Part shown: positions 1-12,940 of the stretch, piece by piece | How positions within the stretch are numbered: the first letter of the stretch is position 1 | Layout: each line of letters begins with the position of its first letter | Assembly (NCBI RefSeq): GCF_052324685.1 | Contig: NC_135221.1 | Span: 6,927,375-6,991,374 of the forward strand | Direction of reading: 5' to 3' | Source of the DNA: Brachyhypopomus gauderio | Lineage: Eukaryota; Chordata; Actinopteri; Gymnotiformes; Hypopomidae | Length of the DNA: 64,000 nt | Program-made: the position numbers and the translations under genes | Notes under the pieces: generated by a model | The model's input: only the letters and a program-made list of their open reading frames with translations | Database searches by the model: none | What the model was told of the DNA's origin: nothing

Positions 1-955
1 CTGATCAGCCATAACCTTAACAGCACCTGCTTAATATTGTTGTAGTTTCCTCTCATGCAACCAAAACAGCTCTGACCCACTGAGGCATGGACTCCACAAG
101 ACCTCTTCCACAAGACATTAGGAGAAGTTCCTTTAAGGTCACTATGTTCAAGGTGGGGCCTCCATAGGGCAAACTTGTTTTTCCAACACATTTCACAGAT
201 GCTCAATCAGACTGAGATCTGGGGAATTTGGAGGCCAAGTCAACACCTTGAACTCTTTGTCATGTTATTCAAACTGATCCTAGGGTGTTCTTGCAGTGTG
301 GCAGGGTGCGTTAGCCTGCTGAAAAAGACCAATGCCATTAGAGAATAGCACTGCAATGAAGAGGTGCAATAGGTCTGCAATGTTATTTAGCTTGTGTGAA
401 AGTAACCTCCACATAAATACCAGGACCCAAGGTTTCCCTGCAGCATCGCCCACACCACACCACCATTGCCGGCAGGCTTTCTTCCCATTGGGTGTCTTCT
501 TATCCTCTTGGTGTCTGCCACGCACACACAACAGCCATCCAAATGGTGTAAAAGAAAAGGTGATTCATCAGTCCAGGCCCGATTCTTCTACTGCTCACTG
601 CTCCAGTGCCGTTTCTGATCTGCCCATTTTAAGTGCTTTCGCTGGTGGTCGGGGGTCAGCATGGTCCAGTCTGACCAGTCGGTCTGCCGTACTCAGTGCT
701 CATGACCCTGACACTGGTTGTCCTTCCTTAGACCACTTTTGGTATGTACTAAGCACTGTATGTCAGGACAAGCCCACAAGACCTGCTGTTTTGCAGATAA
801 TATGACCCTGTCATCCAGCCATGACAATTTGACCCTTGTCAAAGTCACCAAGACTTTTTTTTTTCCTTCTACCAACACATCAACTTCAAGGACTGTTCAC
901 ATGCTACCTAATATATCTCACCCCTTGGCAGATATCTTGTTAAAAGATCCTCAAT
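1..955 (-). mobile_element. Decayed Tc1/mariner-like transposon relic
   Basis: The minus strand between about 180 and 360 encodes broken pieces of a Tc1/mariner DDE transposase: FQQANAPCHTARTP, then after stops VLTWPPNSPDLSLIEHL, the familiar PNSPDLNPIEHL block near the last catalytic acidic residue. Stops and frame changes interrupt it, so it is not functional. The left edge (CTGATCAGCCATAACCTTAA) resembles the terminus of a very common fish interspersed repeat. The right terminus is missing, and a hairpin repeat begins where it should be. The element may extend left of the window. The plus-strand open frame at 332-805 is the antisense of this relic. Confidence 0.6.
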
Positions 956-1084
956 GTCATTCGGTTCACACAGACACACACACACTAGAAAATTATTTTA
1001 TGTGATAGCTTTGTGTGAGTGTGTGTACACACACACAGAGCTATCACAAACCAATTTTCCAGTGTCTGTCTGTGTGAACCGAAT

Positions 1085-1087
<3 letters not shown>
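956..1087. repeat. 132-bp near-palindromic hairpin repeat (MITE-like)
   Basis: The ends are inverted copies: GTCATTCGGTTCACACAGAC at 956 and its complement ending at 1087. Pairing continues inward through CA/TG tracts and the AGAAAATT / AATTTTCC arms, with a small central loop. This is the form of a foldback or MITE element. No coding capacity is seen. Confidence 0.6.

Positions 1088-1141
<54 letters not shown>
1086..1141. repeat. (CA)n microsatellite
   Basis: About 27 uninterrupted CA units directly abut the right arm of the hairpin repeat. Confidence 0.95.
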
Positions 1142-2855
1142 CAACATTCACACAAAACGAGTTTACAATGAATAACAATATTTTAGCAAAATGCAATCAA
1201 GTTATGGTCAGCTGTTTACTATATAAAGATAGTCAGGATAACATATGTGGAAATTGCACTTAAGTATCAGATACGTTAGGTCAGATAGATGTTTTAAACA
1301 TGCAAGCAGAGGACGACGGATTTAAAATACGGACTAAAGCTATTTTACTGCGGCTCTGTCGCTTCACATTGAGTCATTCATGGCTGAGACATTTTTGAGA
1401 CACATTTTTACAAATGTGAAGAACAAATTCATCGCAATTTCGTAAAACCGAACACTAATTTACGAAGCAAAAAGAAAACGAAAAAACACCCTACTGTTTT
1501 ATTATGAGATAACAGGGCAACACACTCTTCTCCTCAATCTTTCGCGACAATATAAAGCGTGTCATGTCAAAGAACCTGATGTGTGTCTCTTGACTGGTAG
1601 CTAGCAGCTAATCGTCTCCATTGTGGTGGGAGGACGCGGACGGCCAAACGCTGCAGTGGATCCGGCGCGCCAGCCGCCTTCATGGAGACCGCCACATCTT
1701 TAGGGTGTCCCCCCGTTTCATTAACCGCATCCCTAGATGTTAAATCAAATGTATTCCGTTGTGTCGAGCAAAAAACGGCTGCAAAATGTATGCTGTTTTC
1801 CGAAAAAACAGACAAAAAAAGACCGCAATTTTGGACGTTCATCCCCTGCGGTCCATGTAGTCTCCCCGAGTCTCATGAAAGACGGATCCATGCGTCTCTT
1901 CATGCAGGGTTGGAGCTCCCATGGTGTTTCTCCTAACGGAGAGATATCTGAACCAATCCAAATGTAAGTAACATCAGTTGATGGTTCGGTTGACCAATGA
2001 TTCAGCCGTTATAGCGCCGTCTCAGATTTATATAGCTACATTGTTTGTGATCGTCAAAGAAAGTAAACAAATGTGAACGTTATTCTGAACATATCAGGGA
2101 CAGGTAAAGATGACAATTATGTGACGAATATGATTCAATAAATTAGATTCAATTTATTCAGCGTCCTTTAGGGGGCCATAATGAACAAAAAAATGCATTA
2201 TGAGATTTGATAAGCATTTTAAAATAACCTTTCAGAAACCCTTTCCGATAATAAATTACCAGATCCACCGAGAAAGCGAAATTGTTAACGAAGAGTCACA
2301 ACTAATCGATTAATTAATTGATAATAATGAATAACAATGAAGCCCCTTAGTCCAAACACACCATGACAGATGGGCACACGCAGCGGAACCTTTAATTTGT
2401 AATCACAACAGAAACTGTCAGGATCATGTCGGCGTTAGCAGGGTGAAGTGTGTGTGGTAAACCTGTGTTTTCTGGACACAAAGCACTACCACGATTATTT
2501 CAGCTGTACACTCAACATGCTACTTCATCCGGCATCAAGTGTTTCTATCGGTGTTGAGATAGACAACATATCATCTCAGGAATGGCTACATTATTCTCTC
2601 TGTAGACATTTTACTTTTTTTTTTATTCAAGACTCCCTTTTTTGTGACTCTGTAGGTTGCTTCAATACGTGGCGTGTACATAAAGACTGTACCAGAGCAG
2701 AAACCCCAACAGTGCTGGGCTAGGCTCACTATTCCATGTGATGACAGATGATAGTCAGAAGGGCTAAAGTGGAGGAGGAGGAATTTAAATCAGCAGGAAC
2801 AATGACATGTTAAACTGCAAAGCAAATTTACAATGGACACCTGTTAGAAATGTTT

Positions 2856-2886
<31 letters not shown>

Positions 2887-3471
2887 CCAACGTTGACTTG
2901 ACTCGTTCAAAGCAGCTTGTGGTACATTGTCATTTCATCTGAAAATACATCATCTCTCCATATATCCTATTAGCTCAGAAGCCAAAAACACCAATCTTGT
3001 CATAAAACTACCAATCATATGGTAGCTTTCATCTTCATAAAATAATTGCCTAACGAACTGGTACATCTCTTTCAGTGAGACAGCTATGAATCTTCAATTC
3101 TCATCAGAACTCGAAGGAAAATGTGTAACTGCCTATATACTCTATAAAAGCAAAAGCTTTCAAAAAGACAAAAAAAAATTTTTCCCCCCCAAGTCTTCAA
3201 AGATTTTGCAACATGTACTTGTCCGTGTACTCCATACCATCCAGCATAATGAAGCGAACACATTTTGTTGCTCGGAGGTACATCGAACTGGAGAATGTGG
3301 TCTTTGCCTGGTCCAAAGACAGGACTCTCATAATGACAAAGACCTACAGACAGCACCTTGTTTAGTGATTCAAAAGTACATTATATGACAGTACAATATT
3401 CATGAGGTGAATATTAGAGTCCACTCTCAGAGAACTTTACCCAAAGGTAAGGCTATCCAATAGATTATGTT
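1142..3471. other. Intergenic sequence without a supported gene
   Basis: Mostly AT-rich unique-looking sequence. A more GC-rich patch at about 1600-1960 could be regulatory or the first exon of a neighbouring gene, but no protein motif or convincing splice pair supports this. A (TAA)n tract lies near 2857-2886. Open frames of about 90-100 codons on both strands at 3084-3388 overlap one another and match nothing I know. Confidence 0.5.
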
Positions 3472-3477
3472 TTTATT
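3472..3477 (-). terminator. Possible SLC30A9 polyadenylation signal AATAAA
   Basis: TTTATT on the plus strand gives AATAAA on the minus strand about 480 nt past the SLC30A9 stop codon, a plausible 3' UTR length. The hexamer is common by chance in AT-rich DNA, so this is only a candidate. Confidence 0.25.
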
Positions 3478-3959
3478 TCTGATTGAAGAACCAAGTAAAC
3501 CTGTTTTGATTATATAATGGGACATGTGTCTATCTAACAATCTACCATTTCGGAGTTTTGGGATGAGCTTTTGGAATTCACACCTTACTAAACACTATAT
3601 AAATAATAGACATGAATGAGGTGATGTGACATCAGCACTAGTGTACATTAATGTGAGCTCAGTTTGTGAACGCTGGCTCACCAACAAAGCTCAGAACAGA
3701 CCTCCAGCACCTCCTGCACCTCCTGCACGTTCTCCTCTCCCACTCTTTTACATCTAGCTGATGACCTTCTGCGGTTCCTCCCTCTTGGGCCGACGGGCTG
3801 CTCCGGGGAGTGCTTGGAATACGCAGGCCTGCTGAAGGGTATGTCTTCATCTGATCCAGCCAGAACTGGCCCGGTCCAGAGGACAGAACCGTCGGCGCCT
3901 CCTTCCATGCTGCCTCAGCTTTCCTGCCCTCCTCTGCCCCCCGCCGGGTTCACCCCCCC

Positions 3960-4536
3960 TCAGAGGATCTCCAGATCCACGTGCCGCACCTCCGGATTGC
4001 GTTGCTGGTTTAACAAAGAGGGACCGTGTCAAAAGTAAGAACTTTGAGCATTAGCAGCCTTGGAGGTCTTAGATTATACTCGGAGCACTGCAGCAACAAA
4101 TACGCTTTAGCAGATTTAAGCTTGGGTGAGGATTACTGCTGCACCCAGCGATGAATGATTTTTGCACACAATTTCACAATAAAACATGCTGGTGTTATTT
4201 CTGGATGCATTCCAGTCATATATGACAAAAAGGCCTTTACCCGAGACACACTCTGAAATATGATCCCTAACTACCCTCTCACAATCAAAATACAGCTCTG
4301 TATATTTGAATATCTTAAACGTTGCAGCAGACTCTGCCTGCTGTCTGGAAGTATTTGTGTGCATGATGTCTCCTGTCTGCAAGTATTTGTGCATGCGGTT
4401 TGTGTGTGTGCTGTCTAAAGGGAATACTGACATAGAGGCTCTGTGTAGATGGACGTGGTTTTCCAACACAGCATCCTGAATGATTACTGCAGGAACTGGC
4501 AGAAGGTACTTATCATGTGCATAGTGTTCACTGATT

Positions 4537-4589
<53 letters not shown>

Positions 4590-7500
4590 GAGAGAGATTC
4601 TTATACCTTCAGCTCTTTCTCCAGACGGTCTACCTCTGCTCCCAGGGTGTCTATAATGTTCTCCCCGTGCTTCAACATAAAGGCCTCCAGCTCCTCTGGT
4701 GTCTTCACCTGCTGAATATCCTGCAATGCAGAAACAGACATACAAACACATATAGACACACCTATACACACCCCAACAAACAATATCACACAGCTGCTTT
4801 GCTACTTACACAGTTCAACATCTCTATAATTCCATAACAATTCCATAAGAAACCAAGACAACATCTATCCAGAAACATTACTAGTTCAAACTCATTATTT
4901 TACCACAAACAGAAGTGACTTCAACAATCTGTTGTGTGCACTGCTTATAGCCAAGAACATGGCAAACACGAATGACACCAAGTTATGAATTACTTATAAC
5001 TGAAGTCGGCACCCAAGCCCACAGCTCTGGTACCGGCCCACATCAGGAAGAGTGCAGAGGGGAATGACACAGCCATTCGTACGGCTCTGTACGTACGGTG
5101 AGGATCTGCTCGATGTCCTGCTTTTCCAGGTAGGAGCGCGTGACCACCCGCCCGTCGAAGTCCACCTCCGCCTTGAAACGCACCTTACTCAGCCCCATGT
5201 CTGTGGCCTTCACATCATGGATCGCCCTGAGGACACAACGCAGTGGCTCACACACCAGCGTCATCTCCACACACACCCACACACACCCACACACCCACAC
5301 ACACACACACATACACACACACATACACACACACACACATACACACACATACACACACACACACACGAGCCTCGGGCCGAAGGCGGCTCACCTGACGGCA
5401 GGGTCACTCTCCAGCAGCTCCGTTAGCTTTTGCAAATGCTCGGCCTGGATGGACCGACCCAGGAGAGCCTGCGTGTTGGTGTAGATGAGGAATGCGGAGA
5501 CCGTGCCCAGCAGCGTGCCCACGCCTAGGGAGCCCAGGCTGTCGTAGTACGGGTTACCTGCGGGGTTTGGAGGGGTGTCACTACACAGCCCTGAGGTGCT
5601 GAGGGGACGCCACGCGCGCTCTGATGCCTTTCGGATTTGCAAATGCTGCTGACCCCAGGAGGAGAGGATGTGTGGAGGAAAGAGCAGACGTGTGGTGTGT
5701 GTGATGGACCTGTGAGCGAGGTCAAGCCCATACAGCCAGCAGCAAGCATCACGCCCAGAACCGCTGCGGTATCCTCCAGCAGGACCACGTTGGTGCTGGG
5801 GTCACGGCTCTGCATTACTGAAACACACACACACACACACACACGTTCAGCACATCCGTATAGATTTGCAGAGTCAAATATAATTCAACTCAATGTTTAA
5901 CAAGGACACACAATGTCACAGCTGTGAAACACCACTGAGTATCCCTGTTGTATTATTCTCCAATAGTGCCACCTAGTGGTGGATTTACTCCTTACTAACA
6001 GTGAGTGAGTTTGTTACATTACATTTCCATGAGGTGATCATTGCATCTAACATTTCACTTGCATGATTTAATTGGTCGTTTGTACCGTATTCGTAGAAGG
6101 AAGCTCCGTGCTTGTGAGCGCTCTTCTTGATCTCGTTAATGGCCACTAGCAGTGTTGCTGAGAGAAGACCCATATAAGAATGTACAATTGAAATGACATT
6201 TTTCCTCACAGAAGGTTACAAAGTAACCCTGCCAAGCATGACATTTAAAAAGATGAACCATTACCTCCTTCAGAAACCAGAGATCCAGCTAAAATACAGT
6301 AGGCCTGCAACACGAGCACAGACATAAGACACACTGCAGCGGCAACGTTCACATTCCTCTGTACATGTAAATGTACTGACCCAGAGCAGCGATTCAATTG
6401 GTGCAGGCTGCAAAAGTCCCATAATGCCATGGTACCAGGAGAGGCCGGCACCCATCATGAAAATGCCCACTCCGCTGATGAGGGAGGAGATGTAGCGCAT
6501 GTTGGTGAAGCCGTACCTTTGAGCGGGAGAAAAAAACAAGGGAACTGAGCAACTCTTCTCTAGTATGGTGCAATCAAACACTGCAGCCAGAAGGCCACTC
6601 AGGCCTCGAGAGTGTGTGTGAGCGCTGAGGAGACTGAGGTCTTACGGGTGGATGGGGTCTGGGTTGCGCACGGACTGAACGATGCCCAGGGCGAGCAGAC
6701 CCTGCAGGGCGGAGAGAGGACGACACAGACACGACGCACATGCTAATGAATCCACAAAACACTAGTAATAGAGTCATTACTGGTTGAACTGGTACAGCAC
6801 ACCCAACACCCCTGAAGAGGAGATGGAGAAATGTGTAGATGTTTCAAACCTGGTTTGCTGTATCGGCCAGGGAGTGGATCATCTCTGAGAACATACTGGC
6901 TGATCCAGTATGAATCCATGCCAGGAGTTTGAAGAAGAAATTCAGTCCATTTCTGAATATGGACAACAAAACATACGCACAAATGTTCCTCTTAACATTA
7001 CACTTCAGCGCAGCAGCAAGAAAGACATGACACAGCTAACATTATCAAAGTAGGACCCTTCTTCTCAGCTCACAACCAAAACGTTCACCATCATTTGCAG
7101 AACACTCTGAGATATATTATTCCCTAGTAACACAAACCTGGTAACAATCAGAGCCTGGTTGCTCTGGGTCTGCTGGAACAGACGTTTGAGAGAAGAAGAA
7201 AAAAAAACGTAGCCCTGGAGGGTCCCTAATGTCAACACAGTGCACATGTTTTATAACTTAATTTCTCTTTAACTTAATAAACAGCACATAGTCACTCAGT
7301 CTGGTCATGCTGACCCATTCATCATACATGGAGAATTCATAGCGCTCCTTAAGGAATGTGCCCCAGCTCCTGAACTCTACAGAACAAGATTACATTTTCA
7401 GTAAATCTTGACTGTTTCAGTAAATGTGCAGTGATATGGAAGTGGCTTGTTGTCGGGGAGAAACAGGAATCGTTCGGGGAGGTTAGAACACTCACATGCA

Positions 7501-10500
7501 TATAGCTACCATCACCACCTTTCCTGGCCCCTGGAAAAATGTTGCCCTCTTGCCTGACCGGGGCTGTTGGGAAAGGAACACACACTCAACCGCTTCCTTG
7601 ACAACAAAGTGGACCAATACTTTGCTTAATGTAACAGGTCAGGTCATTCCTGAATGCAGTGAGCCGTGCTAGTGTGGGCAGTCTGTACACCTGATTTAAA
7701 ATGGGTACATCACCCTTGTCTGTAAGACTTAAGTGTATGTGTGAAAAACATTAAAGAAGGGCAGTGAATCTTCTAGAAGAAAACGTATTTTTCATTGAAA
7801 ATGAAACTTTCATTAATTCATTGAAAGTCTTTTTTGTGTTACTACACAATAAGTTGCCAGCTTGTGTAAACTTATTGCCAAATAATCGGGGTTGTCACAA
7901 CTTCCTTCACCTCAGTTTTAATATTAAGACATGGCTTCAACTCCGTTTTAACATTAGGAAATGGCTTCACCTCAGTTTTAACATTAGAACAAGGTTTCAC
8001 CTCAGTTTTAACATTAGGAAATGGCTTCTGGGAAGCAAAGAATATTTAAACACAAACATTCACACTAACCTTTGTGTTTCCCCAGAAGTCTTTGTACTCC
8101 TTCAACAACTGTTGATTTCTGAATACATCTAATGATAAGAAGAAGAGAGAAGGAATAAGAGTGATTTTTAATTAGAATAAAGTTTTAGATCCAAGATGTA
8201 CTTTTGACAACATGTTCTATTTTGATTTAAAACACTACTCACAAAAAGTTAGGGATTTTTGGCCTTCGGGGGATATTTATGGAACATGTAAAAAGCTCAC
8301 AAATGGGCATTTAAGTAGAAGCATGCAATGGCTATTTCCTCATCTCAAGCAATTTATTGAAACAAAAGCCAACAACAGTGGTGGGCTTACCTCAACAAAA
8401 AACATCAATGTCTCAATAACTTGTCATGAACATCAATTACAGCTTAACAACAATGTCTCATTATGTTCTCAAGTCGACTTATTGACTGCTGAGACATGGT
8501 ATACCACGCTTCTTGAAGAGCCCTCAGGTCATTGAGGTTCTGGGGTACAGAGTTACGAGCATCTACACAGTGACTCAGCTAATTCCATAGGTTTTCTATG
8601 GGATTCAGGTCTGGAGAAAGCGCAGGCCACTTCATTTGAGGTACCCTAGCATTGTTGTTCATGAAGACAAAATCAGGCCTGTGTTGTTCATGCAGAGGCA
8701 CAATGACTAGATTAATGCTGTTATTCATGTAGTGTGGGCTTGTCACTGTATCATTCCGTGTAGGGCAGTTCTGTATTGACTAGACACACCTGCCCACACT
8801 ATAACAACACCACCACCACCACCACCACCACCACCACCACCAAAGGCTCATCTGGTGACAACAGTGGTTGATGCGTAGCGTTCTCCTTGATGTTTCCAAC
8901 ATTGTTGCCGGCCACCATTTCTGCTCAGTGTGAATCGATCTTCATCAGTGAACAGCACTGAGGCCCATCGGTCCCTCGTCCAGCGTAAATGCTCCCTGGC
9001 ATATGCAAGACGATGGCAAGTCCTTTGGGATGTGGCTAAAGGACCACTTCTAGTCTCTCTGTATCTCTGTTGCAACCTGCTGATGATACTCTGTGACACT
9101 CTAAGCTCAATGGCCACTTCTGTCTGAGTATATCCAGTTTGAAGATCAAGGCGTCAGGTACTGTTGAACAATTGTTTGCTGTTGTCTTGGACTCATGATG
9201 TCAAAATGTGAACAGCATGATGAGAAGGACTGTTTAAATTCCAGTTTTAATTGAACCAGGAAATGTATTAGTTGACTCATGGATCAATTTTGCCGTTAAG
9301 CACCTTGTTAGAGAATAACAAGTTGTGCAAAAAGTACTGAAACATTGGACAACTGGCTATGTGAATTCAAAAATTTAGAGGTCGCATTAAGTTCACTTGT
9401 GAAGGTCAGAGTGCATTTTAGGTTCATCCTGAAATTTCACCCCAAACACCCCTAACTTTTTGTGAGTAGTGTGTCTAGAGGAGTGCTCCAGAGCCTCGTA
9501 ACCCCCTAAACACAGTGAATGTTAGTGACACTGTGAGACTAGATCCATACATTCTTTACTCCCTCACAGCAGCAACACATCAGTCAGTCAGAGCACATTA
9601 AGAGAACGTATTGGCCACCTACTTTCCTGGTACTCCCTCTCCACCTCTTTTCTGTGTTTCCTCTCTCGTGCAAGAGCCTCCGTACTGCCCCACACATCCA
9701 GGGCCCTAACAGCCACAAGCAGAAATACAGTCTCAGCTGACCTGACAACTGTGAACCACAGACCGGACACAGCACGGCATGGGGGCGAAGAACTGGAGCG
9801 GTGTGGTTTAGCGGGGGTGTAGCGGTGTGGTTTAGGGGGTGGGGGTTGCAGCGGTGTGGTTTAGCGGGGGGCAGCGGTGTGGTTTAGCCGGTGGGGGTTT
9901 CAGCGGTGTGGTTTAGCGGGGGTGTAGTGGTGTGGTTTAGCGGGGGTGTAGCGGTGTGACTTAGCGGGGGTGTAGCGGTGTGGTAGCGGTGTGGTTTAGC
10001 GGGTGAGGGTTGCAGTGGTGTGGTTTAGCGAGGGTTTAGCGGGGGTGTAGTGGTGTGGTTAAGCGGCAGTGTAGTGGTGTGGTTTAGCGAGTGGGGGTTG
10101 CAGTGGTGTCGTTTAGCGAGGGTTTAGCGGGGGTGTAGTGGTGTGGTTAAGGGGCAGTGTAGTGGTGTGGTTTAGCGAGTGGGGGTTGCAGTGGTGTAGT
10201 TTAGCGACGGTGTAGCGGTGTGGATTAGCGGGGGTGTAGCGGTGTGGTTTAGCGGGTGAGGGTTGCAGTGGTGTAGTTTAGCGAGGGTGTAGTGGTGTGG
10301 TTTAGCGGGTGAGGGTTGCAGTGGTGTAGTTTAGCGAGGGTGTAGCGGTGTGGTTTAGCGGGTGGGGGTTGCAGTGGTGTAGTTTAGCGGGGGTGTAGTG
10401 GTGTGGTGGTGTGGTTTAGCGGGTGGGGGTTGCAGTGGTGTAGTTTAGCGGGGGTGTAGCGGCACATACTTGGCCTCCACATCTGAGCGCAGGAAGACGG

Positions 10501-10565
10501 TAAAGGCCTCTGTGTCATCGTGAGGGCTACGCCGGCGGATCTTCCTCAGTTGCTCCAGGTCACTG

Positions 10566-10625
<60 letters not shown>

Positions 10626-11785
10626 TTATAAGTAACATGTCAGCATATGAGGAGAAAAATGGCCTTCTGCAACATCTCTCAGGTACTGCAACAGTATGAA
10701 TAACATTATCTCAAGCTTGTACTGAAGCGATCCTCCTGGGAAAATAACTAAATAACACCTACCTGGGCTTGAGGCAAAATTCGTTCATGGCTCTGACCGC
10801 AGTGATGAAATTGTTCTGGGTGTATCTGCTCCCATATTCTCTCTTCTTCAGCACAGCCCTGACTGAAAACCCCAGGAGACACAGCGGGTCAGCCCACCTG
10901 CCCCAGCACACAGCCCACAGGCAGCACGTGAACCCTCAGGCATGGATGGAGGGAGGTGTTACCTTTCACTTGAATGGCATCTACTTTCACCAGAGCCTGA
11001 TGTTTTGGATCTTAAAAAAATCATAAAATGAGAAATAAAGTTTAGCTGTGTAGTTTGTTTTTCCAGTTACATGATCATATATGTCGAGAAGAACTGCTCA
11101 CCAGAGAGATCAGCAGCGACTACAGAGGGGGGAAAGACAACCATTAGAAATCATCTCCATCTCTTAAAGGAACCAATCAAGAGCTCGATAAAAGACTCAG
11201 TAGCCAATGGGCTTTGTCCAAGGCAAGCACCAATAATACAAGTACCAGACGATTCTTTGGAGGCCTTGGCAGTGAGGACTTTGTCAGGACCTGGTGGTGT
11301 TGCCGATCCACTTTTACTGCTGCCATCAGTAGAAGAGTACTGAACCTGTGCCCATGTGAAAGAGGCGCCTCGATGGTCAGGGAAACATAACCTCAGGCTG
11401 TGGTCCTTAACCCCATTTTGCCTAATTTTACCTGCACACAGACATCCAAAGGTTCCAATCTCAAATCCAGTACCACAAACACATCTGTGTACGTTCCTCT
11501 TTCAAAAGCCTTATGTAGCATGCAAATATTCTCTGTGGTTTGAGGTCAGTTTGAATAGTAAACACATACTATCAATCCAAATGAGTTTATTTATTATAAG
11601 AAATCCATTTGTAAATTATCTGGATATAATCCAGTGTCACTATAATCCAATAGTGTAAAATGATCGAGCAGATTACCGCAGCATGACCACGTTTCCCGGA
11701 TTGGTAACTGACACAGATGGGCTCGCTGTTGCAGGTAGAGCCTGCAGAAGAGCTGCGATGGTCTGTGCGCCAGGCAGGGGAACAT
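3960..11785 (-). CDS. slc30a9: SLC30A9, zinc transporter 9 (20 coding exons, 566 aa)
   Basis: Cation-diffusion-facilitator family; family knowledge places it in the mitochondrial membrane, exporting zinc. I joined coding exons 11677-11785, 11432-11484, 11246-11345, 11102-11119, 10963-11010, 10763-10862, 10470-10562, 9623-9705, 8070-8128, 7496-7563, 6850-6952, 6646-6701, 6381-6516, 6265-6304, 6086-6157, 5710-5817, 5392-5557, 5097-5226, 4607-4720 and 3960-4004. All junctions have GT/AG and compatible phases, giving 566 aa against about 568 in mammals. Recognisable blocks are VLKKREYGSRYTQNNFIT, SASMFSEMIHSLADTANQ (metal-site His and Asp), YGFTNMRYISSLISGVG, STNVVLLEDTAAVLG, KVRFKAEVDFDGRVVTRSYL and the end RNPEVRHVDLEIL. 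The start MFPCLAHRPSQLFCRLYLQ is Arg- and hydrophobic-rich like a mitochondrial presequence. The 53-nt second exon is the least certain; it was chosen by phase and splice signals. Confidence 0.95.
4540..4587. repeat. (TG)n microsatellite in SLC30A9 intron
   Basis: An uninterrupted TG tract sits just beyond the 5' splice site of the penultimate coding exon (exon edge 4607). Confidence 0.95.
5268..5367. repeat. Interrupted (CA)n microsatellite in SLC30A9 intron
   Basis: CA-rich tract with CCCAC and ATAC interruptions. It fills most of the short intron between the exons ending at 5392 and starting at 5226. Confidence 0.9.
8232..9472 (-). mobile_element. Internally deleted Tc1-like transposon
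   Basis: Terminal inverted repeats ACACTACTCACAAAAAGTTAG (8232) and its complement (ending 9472) bound 1,241 bp inside an SLC30A9 intron. The minus strand keeps transposase fragments: a start MSPRQQQTIVQQYLTP followed by a stop, a helix-turn-helix part VSQSIISRLQQRYRETRSG, and WASVLFTDEDRFTLS, the block around a catalytic Asp. The region after this block is scrambled by frame breaks and a (CCA)n expansion at about 8808-8843. Intact relatives are about 1.6 kb, so this copy is deleted and dead. Confidence 0.85.
9790..10460. repeat. GC-rich minisatellite in SLC30A9 intron
   Basis: About 25 imperfect copies of two interleaved unit types: GGTGTGGTTTAGCGGGGGTG (about 24 bp with linker) and a longer type with GGGTGGGGGTTGCAGTGGTG (about 29-30 bp). 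The array runs to within a few bases of the 5' splice site of the coding exon whose 3' edge is 10470. Confidence 0.95.
10566..10621. repeat. (CA)n microsatellite abutting a splice acceptor
   Basis: About 27 CA units. On the minus strand this is a (TG)n tract ending directly in the acceptor of the SLC30A9 exon that starts at 10562, so it forms part of the 3' splice-site upstream region. Confidence 0.95.
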
Positions 11786-12828
11786 GCTCGAGGTGGCAAA
11801 GGCGACGAGGAAACGTCCTGTGGAGTCACATTACACCCTTTATGTAGAGCAGACAGTGCACGGCAGTGTGAATAAGGGGCAGTTGGTAAGATGCTTGGAA
11901 ATGTCGCGGAAAGGAACGGAAGGAGTCCAACGGTTACTGTGATAATATATGACGATAAAAATAAATGTGGTGTGTAGTGAACTGTAGGTCAGTTGAGACA
12001 ATCGCAGTTACCTAAATCGTAGAAACGATGTGCCTAACCCTTCTAGGCATTCTGAAAAACAGAAAAGATTTCTGATATGACAGTGAAACGACTATAGACA
12101 CACAAATGACTCCACACCGTTACACCCATAACATGCTTTATTTACTGCCTACTCCATGTCTGACAGTAGGTGTGTTTACACTTCACTAGACTTGCTCAGC
12201 TACCTCAGCTGTAGAATACGTTAATGTAGATTCATTAGAAGAGGTTTGTCAATATAAGATAGTTAACTGCCTTCGCAGGACAGCTTAATGCCGCTAGATG
12301 TTCTTCAGAAATAAATCAGGACTCAGTCAGTGTTTGGGGCTGGCTGAGCTGGCTCGGGTAGTCCAGATGGAACCGAAACCGGAAGTACAGAGGTGTTGTT
12401 AGGCGCTGTGGAGGTAAAGGTTCGCCTGTAGAGGAACATCAGTAGCTCAAATACTCAAATACAGTGACTTGGTGATTATTAACGAATCCGGACGCTGAGG
12501 CATCAACACTCCTGTCAGGTCTCAGTGTAGCACCGTTAATTTAGACACCTAACGTAGGTTAGCCCTCAAGCTAGGATAGCACACTTATAGACATGGCTAC
12601 ACATGTCTGGTGAATGAGAGAAATAAATGTAGTTAATTATATAAATGATGAAAACAGGCGGTGTGTCTGACCCAACTAGTGGGTGGGTGACATGCTAAGC
12701 TAAGCTAGCGCCCGGCTAGCTGGCTAATAGTGAGTAATGTGACATTTGCCTAGCTACTCACTTCATAGTCGCAGGAGAAAACGCGTCTAGCTAGGTCCCC
12801 GTCGCAATAAATGCTGGGAGTGTTTACC
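11786..12828 (-). other. slc30a9: SLC30A9 5' UTR and first intron, probable
   Basis: An acceptor (AG on the minus strand) just right of 11817 would add 32 nt of 5' UTR to the ATG exon. A donor matching AAAG|GTAAAC has its exon edge at 12828, suggesting a short non-coding first exon to the right of that point. The sequence between looks like an ordinary intron. Transcript evidence is absent, so the first exon is an inference from splice signals and the nearby CpG-containing promoter motifs. Confidence 0.4.
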
Positions 12829-12940
12829 TTTAGGTAACAGTTTGTCATCCGCACATCTTAATCCATCTCATGTGGCGGACCATCAGCTCAGACGCGCTTC
12901 GCTCAACTCATGAAAACATTCAAGGCGCAAGTGGCCCAAA

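Noticed and set aside
332-805. 157-codon plus-strand open frame
   Set aside because: Antisense of the Tc1/mariner transposase relic; the conserved transposase block is on the other strand.
3084-3388. Overlapping open frames of 90-100 codons on both strands
   Set aside because: No start context, splice partner, motif or codon bias; likely chance, possibly within or near the SLC30A9 3' region.
5043-5484. Open frames made of alternating Cys-Val or His-Thr
   Set aside because: They run through the CA/TG microsatellites; the real coding content is two SLC30A9 exons.
9790-10460. CRISPR-like array
   Set aside because: The repeats vary in length and sequence and have no unique spacers; it is a minisatellite in an animal intron.
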